A stretch of DNA of 41,527 bases from Pelatocladus maniniholoensis HA4357-MV3 (GTDB taxonomy: Bacteria > Cyanobacteriota > Cyanobacteriia > Cyanobacteriales > Nostocaceae), in contig JAHHHW010000123.1 in assembly GCA_019359115.1 (NCBI GenBank), positions 1-41,527 on the forward strand, read 5' to 3'. Position numbers and translations under genes: made by a program. Each line of letters opens with the position of its first letter. Within the stretch, counting starts at the first letter, position 1. Under the pieces are notes generated by a model. That model worked only from the letters and a program-made list of their open reading frames with translations. It was not told the origin of the DNA and did not search any database. This document shows, piece by piece, positions 1 through 7,711 of this stretch.

Positions 1-75
1 GTTCTCTACAAGAATTATCTCAAACCCTTATTTATTCGTATAGACTAGCTGAATCGCAATGCTTGCATTTGCACC

Positions 76-1065
76 CTAAGAGCTAGTCACATAAAGGCTT
101 TGATAGTTGTCGGAGATGTCTACTGACTCTGGAACATTGACTACTAAAGTACCTCCGCTTTGAGAACCTAGAGTACCTGCCTCAATTGAGGAACCATCGG
201 TGAGAGTAAGGCGCTGACTTACTACTTGCATATCACCAGCACCATCACCACTTGCATCAACTGCTGTTTGTTTTGATAGTTGAATATTGCCCAAGTTTGT
301 TGCAGCATCATAACCCAAGGAAAATCCTTTGTTAATTGGAGTGAGACTGACTTGACCTTCTCCAGCAACACTGCCTAATTCTATCCGTCCGCCAGCAGTC
401 TTAAGCGTTGCTCCCTCTAAGCTAATATTTCCACCTACTAAAGCTAGGGTTTTATCGGGTTGCACTCGCAAGCCATCTGTAGTATCTATTAAATCGGTTG
501 TTGATCTTAGCCCTCGACCATCACCCTGTACCTGAATACTCCCTGGATTATCCCGAAACCTTAATCCAATCGGAATATTCACAGTTAACACTGGTGGTGT
601 TGCCAAATTCGTAGCACTAAACTCCACCCCATCACCAAACAACAAACTGTTAGCCGTTGTGGCAAAAAACGAACCACCGATGCTGAGGCTAGCATTCGGC
701 CCAAAAGCTATACCCGCAGGATTAATTAAAAATAAATTCGCGCTACCATTAGCACGAATCAAACCATCAATATTAGATATCGACCCACCCGTCACCCGAC
801 TGATGATATTCTGCACATCGACAGGATTTTGGAATACAGCCGAACCACCATTAGGAACAGAAAATTGGCTAAAGCTGTGAAAAAGGTTTCCCCCGGCTCT
901 ATTGCCATTCTCAATCGTAAAATTTAAGTCATTGGAGTTAGTAACAGTTTTAGTAACAGTTGTAGATAAACTTCCATCGCTTGAAACTTCTTGCGCTCTG
1001 ACGGTATTAATAGATGCAAGCCAGCCCAAACTAACTAGAGGTAAGATAACGAAGAGCGATCGCAT
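76..1065 (-). CDS. Filamentous haemagglutinin N-terminal (TPS) domain protein, C-terminally short
   Basis: A secreted protein of the two-partner secretion type. Residues 1-24 form a signal peptide with a hydrophobic core ending in Ala-Gln. Residues 30-170 match the haemagglutinin/TPS secretion domain, including an INPAGI segment equivalent to the NPNGI motif. The rest is the start of a right-handed beta-helix with repeated short strands. Cyanobacterial members usually run to 700-1000 residues or more, often with a C-terminal CHAT or further adhesin region. This one stops at 329 residues in the middle of the helix (ends SLYVTSS, then TAG). After the stop the same frame stays open for about 15 codons only. 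It is therefore probably a truncated gene or the 5' part of a broken one. The family assignment is firm; whether the product is functional is not known. ATG at 1065 is the chosen start because it directly precedes the signal peptide. Confidence 0.8.
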   Translation of the reverse strand: MRSLFVILPLVSLGWLASINTVRAQEVSSDGSLSTTVTKTVTNSNDLNFTIENGNRAGGNLFHSFSQFSVPNGGSAVFQNPVDVQNIISRVTGGSISNIDGLIRANGSANLFLINPAGIAFGPNASLSIGGSFFATTANSLLFGDGVEFSATNLATPPVLTVNIPIGLRFRDNPGSIQVQGDGRGLRSTTDLIDTTDGLRVQPDKTLALVGGNISLEGATLKTAGGRIELGSVAGEGQVSLTPINKGFSLGYDAATNLGNIQLSKQTAVDASGDGAGDMQVVSQRLTLTDGSSIEAGTLGSQSGGTLVVNVPESVDISDNYQSLYVTSS

Positions 1066-1290
1066 ATTAATTACTCTATTTTTAACAGTAAAATCCTGGT
1101 TGATTCTGTTGTTTATTAAACACCCATACGAGCTAGTAAATCTACTACTATGATCTTAAAAATGAGTAACAAATATCCAAAACTCGTCCCAATTTCCCTG
1201 TAAGTTCGGGGAGTTCCCGTCAGCATTGAGAGTCAAGTTACATTTTGTTTCACTTGCCATTCTCTCTCGATTGCAATACAGTCGGAACCC

Positions 1291-1403
1291 AATACTGCTC
1301 GGTTAAGGATTTGTCGTCGTAATTTTGGGCATGTAGAGACGTTGCACTGCAACGTCTCTACATGTTTTAAATGTCAATCGATTTGTCTTATCCGAGCAGT
1401 ATT
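1291..1403. mobile_element. MITE-like element with 12-bp terminal inverted repeats and 11-bp flanking direct repeats
   Basis: The ends AATACTGCTCGG (1291-1302) and CCGAGCAGTATT (1392-1403) are exact inverted repeats. The segment is bracketed by the direct repeat AGTCGGAACCC at 1280-1290 and 1405-1415, which looks like a target-site duplication. The interior carries a 17-bp perfect stem (1330-1364) and no ORF. The right ~40 bp recur at 3478-3520 with few changes. This fits a non-autonomous, transposase-dependent element; the mobilising enzyme is not in the window. Confidence 0.6.
1330..1364. repeat. Perfect 17-bp-stem palindrome
   Basis: The arms CATGTAGAGACGTTGCA (1330-1346) and TGCAACGTCTCTACATG (1348-1364) pair perfectly around a single C. 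The core TGTAGAGACG/CGTCTCTACA is a palindrome type seen often in Nostocales intergenic DNA. Here it sits inside the MITE-like element. It could act as a bidirectional terminator, but there is no clear T-run. Confidence 0.7.
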
Positions 1404-1461
1404 GAGTCGGAACCCCACTCCGGCTTTGCTGACGCAAAACCTCCCCTCCCCGCTTGCGGGC

Positions 1462-1667
1462 TACGGTGTACACACAAATCTAGGTTGAGCGCATCTGTAT
1501 CGCCTTGGAATAAATTCCGAGTCTCATAGCGCAAGTCCTCTGAAGAGGACTCAAAAAAAAGTTTATTCCAGTCCACTTGAGTGGACTTGCGCTATGAGCC
1601 TGGAACTTTAGTTCTAGGCGGGATACAGTTTCAACATGAAAAATTTTGACTTGTGTGTACACCGTAG
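1462..1667. mobile_element. 206-bp palindromic MITE-like element, copy 1
   Basis: The terminal inverted repeats CTACGGTGTACACACAA (1462-1478) and TTGTGTGTACACCGTAG (1651-1667) match exactly over 17 bp. Inside is a nested set of inverted repeats: CGCCT/AGGCG (1501/1616), a GGAAT-AA-ATTCC hairpin, a 16-bp stem 1523-1538 with 1583-1598, and two internal hairpins at 1534-1551 and 1571-1586. The internal hairpins compete with the 16-bp stem, so the strand could fold as a cloverleaf or as one long rod. A second copy lies at 5380-5686. Homology between the copies continues to the right for 40 bp (1676-1715 against 5711-5750, two mismatches). No transposase is present. Confidence 0.7.
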
Positions 1668-1763
1668 CCGCTTACGGGGTGGGGTACGTATTGGACACAA
1701 CCGAGAACTACTATAAATTTAATTGTTATTTGCGTTTGCTTTCACATTTATGTAAATATTGTC

Positions 1764-2035
1764 TCATTCATAATAAACATTAAAGCTTTTTAATAAAAAC
1801 TTTAATGATTTTTATAAGTTTCCAAGTTTTCATAAAAAATATTAAAGTTTTTCTAATAAATACTTAAACGTTTTTTATAGATCACAAAGTCATCATAAGA
1901 AACGTTAAAGCATTTCTAACAAATACTTGAATGTTTTCTATAGATCACAAAGTTTTCATAAGAAACGTTAGAGTATTTCTAACCAAATGCTTAAATATTT
2001 TCTATAGATCAGATAATTTTTGTGATCAACGTTCA
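1764..2035. repeat. Degenerate tandem repeat, ~63-bp unit, about four units
   Basis: Units begin near 1809, 1871, 1934 and 1998, with a partial unit before 1809. Each contains TATAGATCACAAAG or a variant, then CATAAGAAACGTTA, then TTTCTAAxxAAATxCTT. Units 1871-1933 and 1934-1997 are the most alike; the outer ones are more diverged. The block is AT-rich and non-coding. It differs from the known short heptanucleotide repeats of Nostoc and has no recognised function. Confidence 0.7.
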
Positions 2036-2262
2036 TGTAGACGCGATCGCGGCTTCTCATAGAGTACGGCCGGAATGCCCCTACGATAAGATAAGTAGTC
2101 GCACAAAATTAAATTCATTCGTGGAGACAGGCAATAGGCAATAGGCAATAGGCACTCTTAGAAACAAGATGTGTAATTAATTCTGTTTAGGTACTTAGTT
2201 CATCAAGTTCAGACTTTAGCTATGAGACTGGGATTGAAATCGCAGGCGGGTTTTTTCAAATT

Positions 2263-3108
2263 CTAGAGATTTGAAACTGCAAAAGTATCACATTGTGCTG
2301 GATTACCTGTCTGAATACCCCGTTTGAACCACCGCACTCGCTGGGCTGAACTACCATGAGTAAAAGACTCTGGAACAACATATCCTTTTGACTGACTTTG
2401 CAAGCGATCGTCTCCGATGGCGCTTGCAGCATTTAGTGCTTCTTCGACATCGCCAGCTTCGAGAATTTGTCGTGATTGATCAGCATGATACGCCCAAACA
2501 CCAGCAAAACAGTCGGCTTGTAATTCCTGTCGTACTGAAAGTTGATTGGCTTCTACTTCATTAGTTTGACGCTGTAATCTACTGACGCGACTGGAAATAC
2601 CCATGAGATTCTGGACATGATGTCCGACTTCGTGAGCAATCACATAAGCTTGAGCAAAATCACCTGGTGCTTGATATTTATTTTTTAAGTCTTGATAAAA
2701 GCTAAGATCAATGTAAAGGTTTTGATCGGCGGGACAATAGAAGGGGCCAACTGCCGATCGCGCGAAACCACAAGCAGATTTGACTGCATCTGAAAAAAGC
2801 ACTAACTTCGGCTCTACATAAGTCTTTCCACTTTGCTGAAACAATTTACTCCAGGTATCTTCTGTATCAGCTAGAACAACCGAAACAAAATCAGCCGCCT
2901 GATCTTCCGTTGCGGGACGTTGTGTTTGAGAAGAGCGATCGCTCGGTGTTTGTGTTTGATCAAATATGATACTGGGGTCGCCTCCCAATAACGCAACAAT
3001 CACCGCCAAAACCACAGCTCCAATTCCACCCCCCACCACAGGTGCAGAAACTCGACTTCCACGTCTATCTTCAACGTTAGTACTTCTACGACCGAATTCC
3101 CAGCGCAT
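2263..3108 (-). CDS. Neutral zinc metallopeptidase, YpfJ family
   Basis: A 281-residue protein of the YpfJ/KPN_02809 neutral zinc metallopeptidase family. It starts with the typical MRWEFGRRS segment, then a glycine-rich transmembrane helix at about residues 24-43, then an extracytoplasmic catalytic domain. The zinc site is visible as HEVGHHVQ (HExxH) with a downstream ELQADCFAG helix supplying the third ligand, as in related zincins. The conserved YIDLSFYQDL and AYVIAHEVGHH segments support a complete domain. Length and end agree with the family. It is monocistronic, with the haemagglutinin-like gene more than 1 kb away. Physiological substrate is unknown for the family. Confidence 0.9.
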   Translation of the reverse strand: MRWEFGRRSTNVEDRRGSRVSAPVVGGGIGAVVLAVIVALLGGDPSIIFDQTQTPSDRSSQTQRPATEDQAADFVSVVLADTEDTWSKLFQQSGKTYVEPKLVLFSDAVKSACGFARSAVGPFYCPADQNLYIDLSFYQDLKNKYQAPGDFAQAYVIAHEVGHHVQNLMGISSRVSRLQRQTNEVEANQLSVRQELQADCFAGVWAYHADQSRQILEAGDVEEALNAASAIGDDRLQSQSKGYVVPESFTHGSSAQRVRWFKRGIQTGNPAQCDTFAVSNL

Positions 3109-3218
3109 AACCTATATTCTCCCAACTACCCAAGCAAGAATTTCCCTGATTCACCAAAGATATTAGGGGTTTAATCTTAGCTAGATCATCTATCAGAAGG
3201 AAAGATTAATAGTCATAC

Positions 3219-3419
3219 TTAGGGAAGGTTTGAACAATTAAAAATTAAAAATACAAACCATAAAACAGCAAGAATACATCGGGCTGCAATAAATAATGGT
3301 AATTGTGTTTCAATCTCAATACTTAATTCTCTGTGCGATCGATATCCTGCAAGTAAATTTGCTTTGATTTCTAAATAATCAGAAGTTACCCATTGGGGAA
3401 ACACAAAAAATATCAGCAT
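3219..3419 (-). CDS. Possible small membrane protein
   Basis: A 66-residue reading frame from ATG at 3419. It has a short hydrophobic start, a polar middle (DYLEIKANLLAGYRSHRELS) and a strong C-terminal transmembrane stretch around LPLFIAARCILAVLWFVFLI. A longer version from TTG at 3458 would run into a palindrome, so ATG was preferred. GGGAG lies immediately before the ATG, too close for a good ribosome site. The middle segment looks protein-like rather than random, but I do not recognise a family. It may be a chance ORF or a gene remnant. Confidence 0.3.
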   Translation of the reverse strand: MLIFFVFPQWVTSDYLEIKANLLAGYRSHRELSIEIETQLPLFIAARCILAVLWFVFLIFNCSNLP

Positions 3420-3442
3420 CTCCCAAACCGTATAATTTTGGG

Positions 3443-3520
3443 GTTGTACCAGACGCAATATATCGCGTCTCTGGTGGGTTTAAATGTCAATAGATTTGTC
3501 TTATCCGAGCAGTATTGATT
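3443..3520. repeat. Palindrome plus right-hand fragment of the 1291-1403 element
   Basis: An imperfect hairpin CCAGACGC...GCGTCTCTGG (about 3449-3474) is followed at 3478-3520 by a near-copy of 1364-1405, ending TATCCGAGCAGTATTGA. The matching left inverted repeat is absent, so this is a decayed or partial copy of the small MITE-like element. Confidence 0.55.
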
Positions 3521-3807
3521 CAGATCTTGCACCAGATTTTAATACCGCCAAAAAATAATTTTTTTAGCTAATAGCTAAAGTCAGATTTATCTGACTAAGG
3601 GAGTGTTTTAGTCAGTTTCAACGGACTTGTGTTATGCATGGTGGTATATGGGGTAGGTGCAAGATATCAGCTAACGCACCACTCGATAACATAGTGGGTT
3701 ATGGCTTCGCTATCACGCACTCTACTTAAGATTTACTTTATAGATAGCCTCTAAAGGTAAATTTCTGCTATAGTCGGTTATTTGATTGTTGAGTAAAACT
3801 GTTTCAG
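3521..3807. other. Intergenic region upstream of the HEAT-like gene
   Basis: Non-coding. It contains two adjacent short inverted repeats, TTTAGCT/AGCTAAA (3563-3579) and AGTCAGAT-TT-ATCTGACT (3579-3596). No clear promoter was identified for the gene starting at 3808. Confidence 0.4.
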
Positions 3808-5277
3808 ATGAAGAATCGCACCATTTATCAACCACCTGTAGAAAAACTACTAACTTTGAGTGATTACCATAAAATTACAAACGAGTATAACTATATCGCA
3901 GAATTAGGTTTGGATACAGAACATATCCCTGAATTAATCAGGATGGCAGTTGATAAAAGATTGAATGGTGTAAATTCTGGAAGTTTAGAGGTTTGGGGAC
4001 AAATCCACGCGTGGCGTGCATTAGGACAATTACGCGCAGAAGTAGCAATAGAACCATTGATGCAGCTATTTCATGAGCTAGAAGATAGCGATTGGGTAAA
4101 CGAAGAAATGCCTAAAGCTTATGGGATGTTTGGTGAAATTGCTATCCCCAGATTACAAGCTTATTTAGCTGATGAATCCCACGGAATTTTTCCGCGTATT
4201 ACTGCTATCCATTGTTTAGAAGAAATCTGCAAGCAGCATCCCCATGCACGTCAAAAATGTATTACTGTACTTACTCAACAATTGAAATTATTTGCTCAAA
4301 ATCCTCAAGAACTTAATGGTTTTCTTGTTGCTTCATTGATTGAATTACAAGCAGTAGAATCCGCAACAATAATTAAAAGTGCTTTTGTAGGACAAAGTGT
4401 ACCTGATGAGATAACAGGTAGTTGGGATGATGTGTGTAAAATTTTAGGTATTAATTCAGATGAAATAGTGGTATTTACAGATATTGGTTTAGATGGAGTA
4501 TCTCAAATAGATAATTTGTCTACTGATGATTTAACGCAAACCGAAAATATTGCTGTTAGCGAAGAATCGCAAATTGAGGATACTTCTGCTGATGATTTAA
4601 TGCAAACTGAAAATACTTCTCAAACCGAAAATATTGCTGTTAGCGAAGAATCGCAAATTGAGGATACTTCTGCTGATGATTTAATGCAAACTGAAAATAC
4701 TTCTCAAACCGAAAATATTGCTGTTAGCGAAGAATTTCAAATTGAAGATACTTCTGCTGATGATTTAACGCAAACCGAAAATATTTCTCAAACCGAAAAT
4801 ATTGCCATTAGTGAAGAATCGCAAATTGAAGATACTTCTGTTGATGATGTAACGCAAACCGAAAATATTGCTGTTAGCGAAGAATTTCAAATTGAGGATA
4901 CTTCTACTGATGATGTAACGCAAACCGAAAATATTTCTCAAACACATCAAACACAAGATATTGCTGTTAATGAAAAACAATCTGAAACAGTTAATACTGA
5001 GGAATCAGAAAAAAATCTAGATATAATTTCAGATGATATCCAATTAATTGAAGATGTGAACACTGATGTAGAAAAACTACAAAAAGTAGAACATAAACTT
5101 GAGGGACAGAAGCAAAAGAATGATACAAATAATCGTGAAACAGAAGTAAATCAGTTCAAATCTGAACTTGATAATACTGTAGTTACTGAATCTGTTGAGC
5201 AGCCATCAAGTAAAGGTTTCGGTGGTTTTGCAACTTCACAAGGTAAAGCAAAAAGTAAGAAAAAAAAGAAGCGCTAA
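3808..5277 (+). CDS. HEAT-like repeat protein with an internal 28-residue tandem repeat
   Basis: A 489-residue soluble protein in three parts. Residues 1-215 are alpha-helical and resemble HEAT-like/DUF1186-type proteins (AWRALGQLRAEVAIEPLMQLF, EIAIPRLQAYLADE, AITAIHCLEEI-like helical pairs), probably a protein-binding scaffold. Residues 245-380 are an acidic, Ser/Thr/Glu-rich tandem array built on a 28-residue unit beginning TENIAVSEESQIEDTS. There are four full units and one 22-residue unit. The first two units (4540-4623 and 4624-4707) are identical at DNA level, so the array expanded recently. The C-terminus is SKGFGGFATSQGKAKSKKKKKR, a strongly basic tail. No catalytic motif was seen. 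The function is unknown; an adaptor role is inferred only from the fold. Confidence 0.75.
   Translation: MKNRTIYQPPVEKLLTLSDYHKITNEYNYIAELGLDTEHIPELIRMAVDKRLNGVNSGSLEVWGQIHAWRALGQLRAEVAIEPLMQLFHELEDSDWVNEEMPKAYGMFGEIAIPRLQAYLADESHGIFPRITAIHCLEEICKQHPHARQKCITVLTQQLKLFAQNPQELNGFLVASLIELQAVESATIIKSAFVGQSVPDEITGSWDDVCKILGINSDEIVVFTDIGLDGVSQIDNLSTDDLTQTENIAVSEESQIEDTSADDLMQTENTSQTENIAVSEESQIEDTSADDLMQTENTSQTENIAVSEEFQIEDTSADDLTQTENISQTENIAISEESQIEDTSVDDVTQTENIAVSEEFQIEDTSTDDVTQTENISQTHQTQDIAVNEKQSETVNTEESEKNLDIISDDIQLIEDVNTDVEKLQKVEHKLEGQKQKNDTNNRETEVNQFKSELDNTVVTESVEQPSSKGFGGFATSQGKAKSKKKKKR
4540..4941 (+). repeat. Coding minisatellite, 84-bp unit
   Basis: In-frame tandem repeats of 84 bp, with one 66-bp short unit, inside the HEAT-like gene. 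Two consecutive units are identical and the others carry a few substitutions. This is the pattern expected of replication slippage, and copy number is likely to vary between strains. Confidence 0.85.
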
Positions 5278-5775
5278 TATTGTAGCTTGGATGTTTTAAA
5301 TTTACAGTTGTGCTGCCTTAAAACAGAAATGAATAAACGGATATGTAGAGACCGTAAATTTACGAGATCTACCGAAAACCTATGGTGTACACACAAGTTA
5401 TCGAATTGCTACCAGTTCTCGAATTACCCCTCCCTAACCCTCCCCTTGCAAAGGGGAGGGAACAGTACCGCCTCGGAATAAATTCCGAGTCTCATAGCGT
5501 AAGTCCTCTTCAGAGGACTCAAAAAAAAGTTTGTTCCAGTCCACTTGAGTGGACTTTCGCTATGAGCCTGGAACTTTAGTTCTAGGCGGGATACAGTTTC
5601 AACATGAAAAATTTTGACTTGTGTGTACACCGTAGCCTTTGCAAGGGGGATTAAGGGGGGTAATTCGACTTGTGTGTACACCGTAGTCCCGCAAGCGCTT
5701 AGGGGATTAAGGGGTGGGGTACGTATTGGACACAATCGAGAACTGCTATATTCCTATTCGTGTAAGAAGTCTATT
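5278..5775. other. Intergenic region occupied by repeats
   Basis: Between the HEAT-like gene and smtA. Apart from the MITE-like element it contains half of a palindrome at 5344-5366 (GTAGAGACCGTAAATTTACG) whose complete version lies at 29102-29131. ORFs predicted here on either strand coincide with the palindromic element and are not credible genes. Confidence 0.6.
5380..5686. mobile_element. Palindromic MITE-like element, copy 2, with a duplicated right end
   Basis: The left end CTATGGTGTACACACAA (5380-5396) differs from copy 1 by one base. The core 5469-5635 follows copy 1 closely, including the nested stems. Between the left end and the core there is a different ~70-bp segment with its own CCTCCCCTTGCAAAGGGGAGG hairpin. 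The right inverted repeat occurs twice, at 5619-5635 and 5670-5686, suggesting a composite or nested insertion. The flanking 5711-5750 segment is shared with copy 1. Confidence 0.65.
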
Positions 5776-5949
5776 TTATGATGCACAGCCACAAACAGAT
5801 TGACATTGTGTGCAGACTTCACCACTTTGATGGCTATTTGCACAAGCTTCACAGCAGTAAGGCTTACCATCTTTCATAATGGCATCCTCAATAGAAACAA
5901 CGCACAGGCAAGAACCACAGGCGCATTTTACTTGGCTTACGGTTGCCAT
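5776..5949 (-). CDS. smtA: Bacterial metallothionein (SmtA type)
   Basis: A 57-residue cysteine-rich zinc/cadmium-binding protein. The sequence opens MATVSQVKCACGSCLC and has 11 cysteines (C9, C11, C14, C16, C32, C33, C36, C46, C49, C53, C55) and H40. The first four cysteines, C32, C36 and H40 sit at the same positions as in Synechococcus SmtA, which has nine cysteines and uses His ligands further on. Here the C-terminal zinc ligands are all cysteine, so the site may be softer and suited to Cd(II) or Cu(I). A good ribosome site (AGGAGAGGG, read on the minus strand) lies just upstream of the ATG. It is divergent from an ArsR-family regulator at 6083, the classic smt arrangement. This gene is usually missed because of its size; an unrelated ORF covers it on the opposite strand. 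Confidence 0.93.
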   Translation of the reverse strand: MATVSQVKCACGSCLCVVSIEDAIMKDGKPYCCEACANSHQSGEVCTQCQSVCGCAS

Positions 5950-6029
5950 AGCTTTACCCTCTCCTTTATTTCATGAAATCATTGATAATTGGCAAAGATG
6001 GCGATCGCTATCCTTGCTCAACCAAGACA

Positions 6030-6053
6030 ACATATCAGTGAAACCTGATATGT
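6030..6053. promoter_or_regulatory. Candidate metalloregulator operator
   Basis: ACATATCAG (6030-6038) and CTGATATGT (6045-6053) form a perfect 9-bp inverted repeat with a 6-base spacer, giving a 12-12 dyad. It lies between smtA and the ArsR-family gene, 29 bp upstream of the regulator start and 80 bp from the smtA start. Size, symmetry and place fit an ArsR/SmtB-family operator controlling both genes. The binding itself is inferred. Confidence 0.7.
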
Positions 6054-6082
6054 ATCTATAGTAAAACTTTTTGAGACATTTA

Positions 6083-6421
6083 ATGATAGCTAAAACAAAA
6101 ATTACCAAAACTCAAGCAAATGATCTGAAAGTCAAACTGTTTCGGGGATTTTCTGATCACTCGCGTATGTCTATTCTGAATGCATTGCGTTCTGGATCAC
6201 TGACTGTTAACGAGATTGTTGAAGTTACAGGACTCAGTCAGTCTAATGTATCCAATCACCTTGGGTGTTTGCGCTGTTGTGATTTGGTTGTCCGTCAACA
6301 GCAAGGGCGTTTTGTATACTATCGGCTTAGTGATGAACGCATATCCCAACTTCTGGATCTTGCAGATGAATTACTGGCTAATGTAGCTCTGGGTGTAAAT
6401 CAATGCAACAGTTACGATTAA
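6083..6421 (+). CDS. ArsR/SmtB-family metal-sensing repressor, CmtR-like
   Basis: A 112-residue winged-helix repressor from ATG 6083; a TTG at 6071 would add four residues but ATG is preferred. The recognition helix is LSQSNVSNHLGCLRCC. Metal-site residues differ from SmtB: the alpha3N Cys pair and the alpha5 DxH...HxxE set are missing. Instead C62 and C66 in the DNA-binding helix region and C108 near the C-terminus match the spacing of Cys57, Cys61 and Cys102 of mycobacterial CmtR, a Cd(II)/Pb(II) sensor. C65 is extra. It is divergently placed to the metallothionein gene and probably represses both until metal binds. Family membership is firm; the metal specificity is inferred from the cysteine pattern. 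Confidence 0.9.
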   Translation: MIAKTKITKTQANDLKVKLFRGFSDHSRMSILNALRSGSLTVNEIVEVTGLSQSNVSNHLGCLRCCDLVVRQQQGRFVYYRLSDERISQLLDLADELLANVALGVNQCNSYD

Positions 6422-7711
6422 AGACTAGCCCTTTTAAGGTGTAATGTATTTTTCTTGGTGTCTTAGGCGTCATTTTAAATGGTATGTTTATTTCCGCGAT
6501 CGCTCTACTAGATTAAAAACATATAGGACTCCTATTTGATTTTTGAAAAAACTCCGTACATTTTGACCTTAAGCATGACTATCAGCTTTCCCTATTGCCT
6601 ATTGCCTATTGCCTGTTGCCTGCCTCTACGAGTAATTCAGAAATCAAATCGGATTGCTATACCTGTTTTTAGAAAAACTTATTCTTTAAATAACTTGAAT
6701 TTAATTACTACTGTGATTATGGTTCAACTAACTTCATATTTTTCAAGCGTCAACTAGTTTAGTTGCTATATAACCATATTATGAAAATTCTAAATCACTG
6801 ATGAAAAGGAATTATCTTGTAGTTGTAAGGTAAGCAATGCAGTCATGCGGAATTTTCATAAGTTAAATATAATTGCTAGGAATATAGTAAAAAAGATTAC
6901 TTATCAATTCCAGTTAAATTGCTTTACTAAAAGTAAAATAACCAGTTTGTATACCATTTCCAAATTTACATTATTGATTCTAATAAAACTTACTATATAA
7001 GGTTTTTAGCCTATTTATCTATCATAATTATTTTTAAATTGGTATTACTTGTATACCCAATTTAGACATTAAAAGTTACATTCGTTTTAAGTAAGATCAC
7101 TCTTTTGAGAACATGTATCACTATTCTAATATTTTTTAAGCAGTGAAATTAAGGTTAATTTGTGATGTATGTGTTCTGTTTAGAAAGAAATATTGTTAAT
7201 ATTCATGCTCTAAATTTAAGTATTTACCTACCTATATTCGCTACAAAAATAGGTACTTAGAGGTTGTTTGAAAAATAAACTGATTAGCTGTGATTTTAAG
7301 TACTTCTATATCTCCCCTAGTCGTGCTTCAAAAAAGGGGTAGCAGAATCAAATTCCCTTTTTTTAATGGGGATTTAGGGAGAACTAAAATATTTTGCTAC
7401 TGAACAAAAATACTCTTAAAACATCCTCTTAGTATAACTTGAGTTACTACATCAGTTAATTTTGTCTTGACTAGTATTTATAAAAACTTATTGATATTAG
7501 TAATTTATTTTGGATAACTTCCAGTCTTATTTAAAAAGCTTATTATAAAGACAAGGTTATATATAGAATTGCATGTTTAGCTAATCTTTTATACATTTAT
7601 CTACCAAGTTCTCAAAAAAAATCGGGTTTAAAGTGCTGTTTTTAAGTCCATATTGATGTACTATTTGACAGTTAATAACTACTGCAAAATCAATAGGAGG
7701 AGTGTGGAATT
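6422..7711. other. Long AT-rich non-coding gap
   Basis: About 1.3 kb with no credible gene. It contains a short tandem run of the CCTATTG type at 6591-6620, followed by a segment (about 6618-6661, GAAATCAAATCGGATTGCTATA) that recurs with changes near 33524-33562. An imperfect inverted repeat TCTCCCCTAG...TTAGGGAGA spans about 7312-7382. The last 30 bp contain a strong ribosome site for the aminotransferase. Confidence 0.5.

Larger units (their letters stand above)
1066..2262. other. Repeat-rich intergenic region
   Basis: About 1.2 kb without a convincing gene between the haemagglutinin-like gene and the metallopeptidase. It holds the two MITE-like elements and the 63-bp tandem repeat listed separately, plus a short tandem run of GCAATAG units at 2128-2153. 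The ORFs at 1388-1662 on the minus strand lie inside the palindromic element and are taken as chance. Confidence 0.6.

Noticed and set aside
1388-1662. Two overlapping minus-strand ORFs.
   Set aside because: They lie within the palindromic element; the same peptide recurs at 5424-5735 only because the element is repeated.
5879-6061. ORF of 60 codons on the plus strand.
   Set aside because: It is the reverse-strand shadow of the metallothionein gene and its upstream region.
6536-6757. ORF with a cysteine- and proline-rich start.
   Set aside because: It is produced by CCTATTG tandem repeats; no ribosome site and no family.
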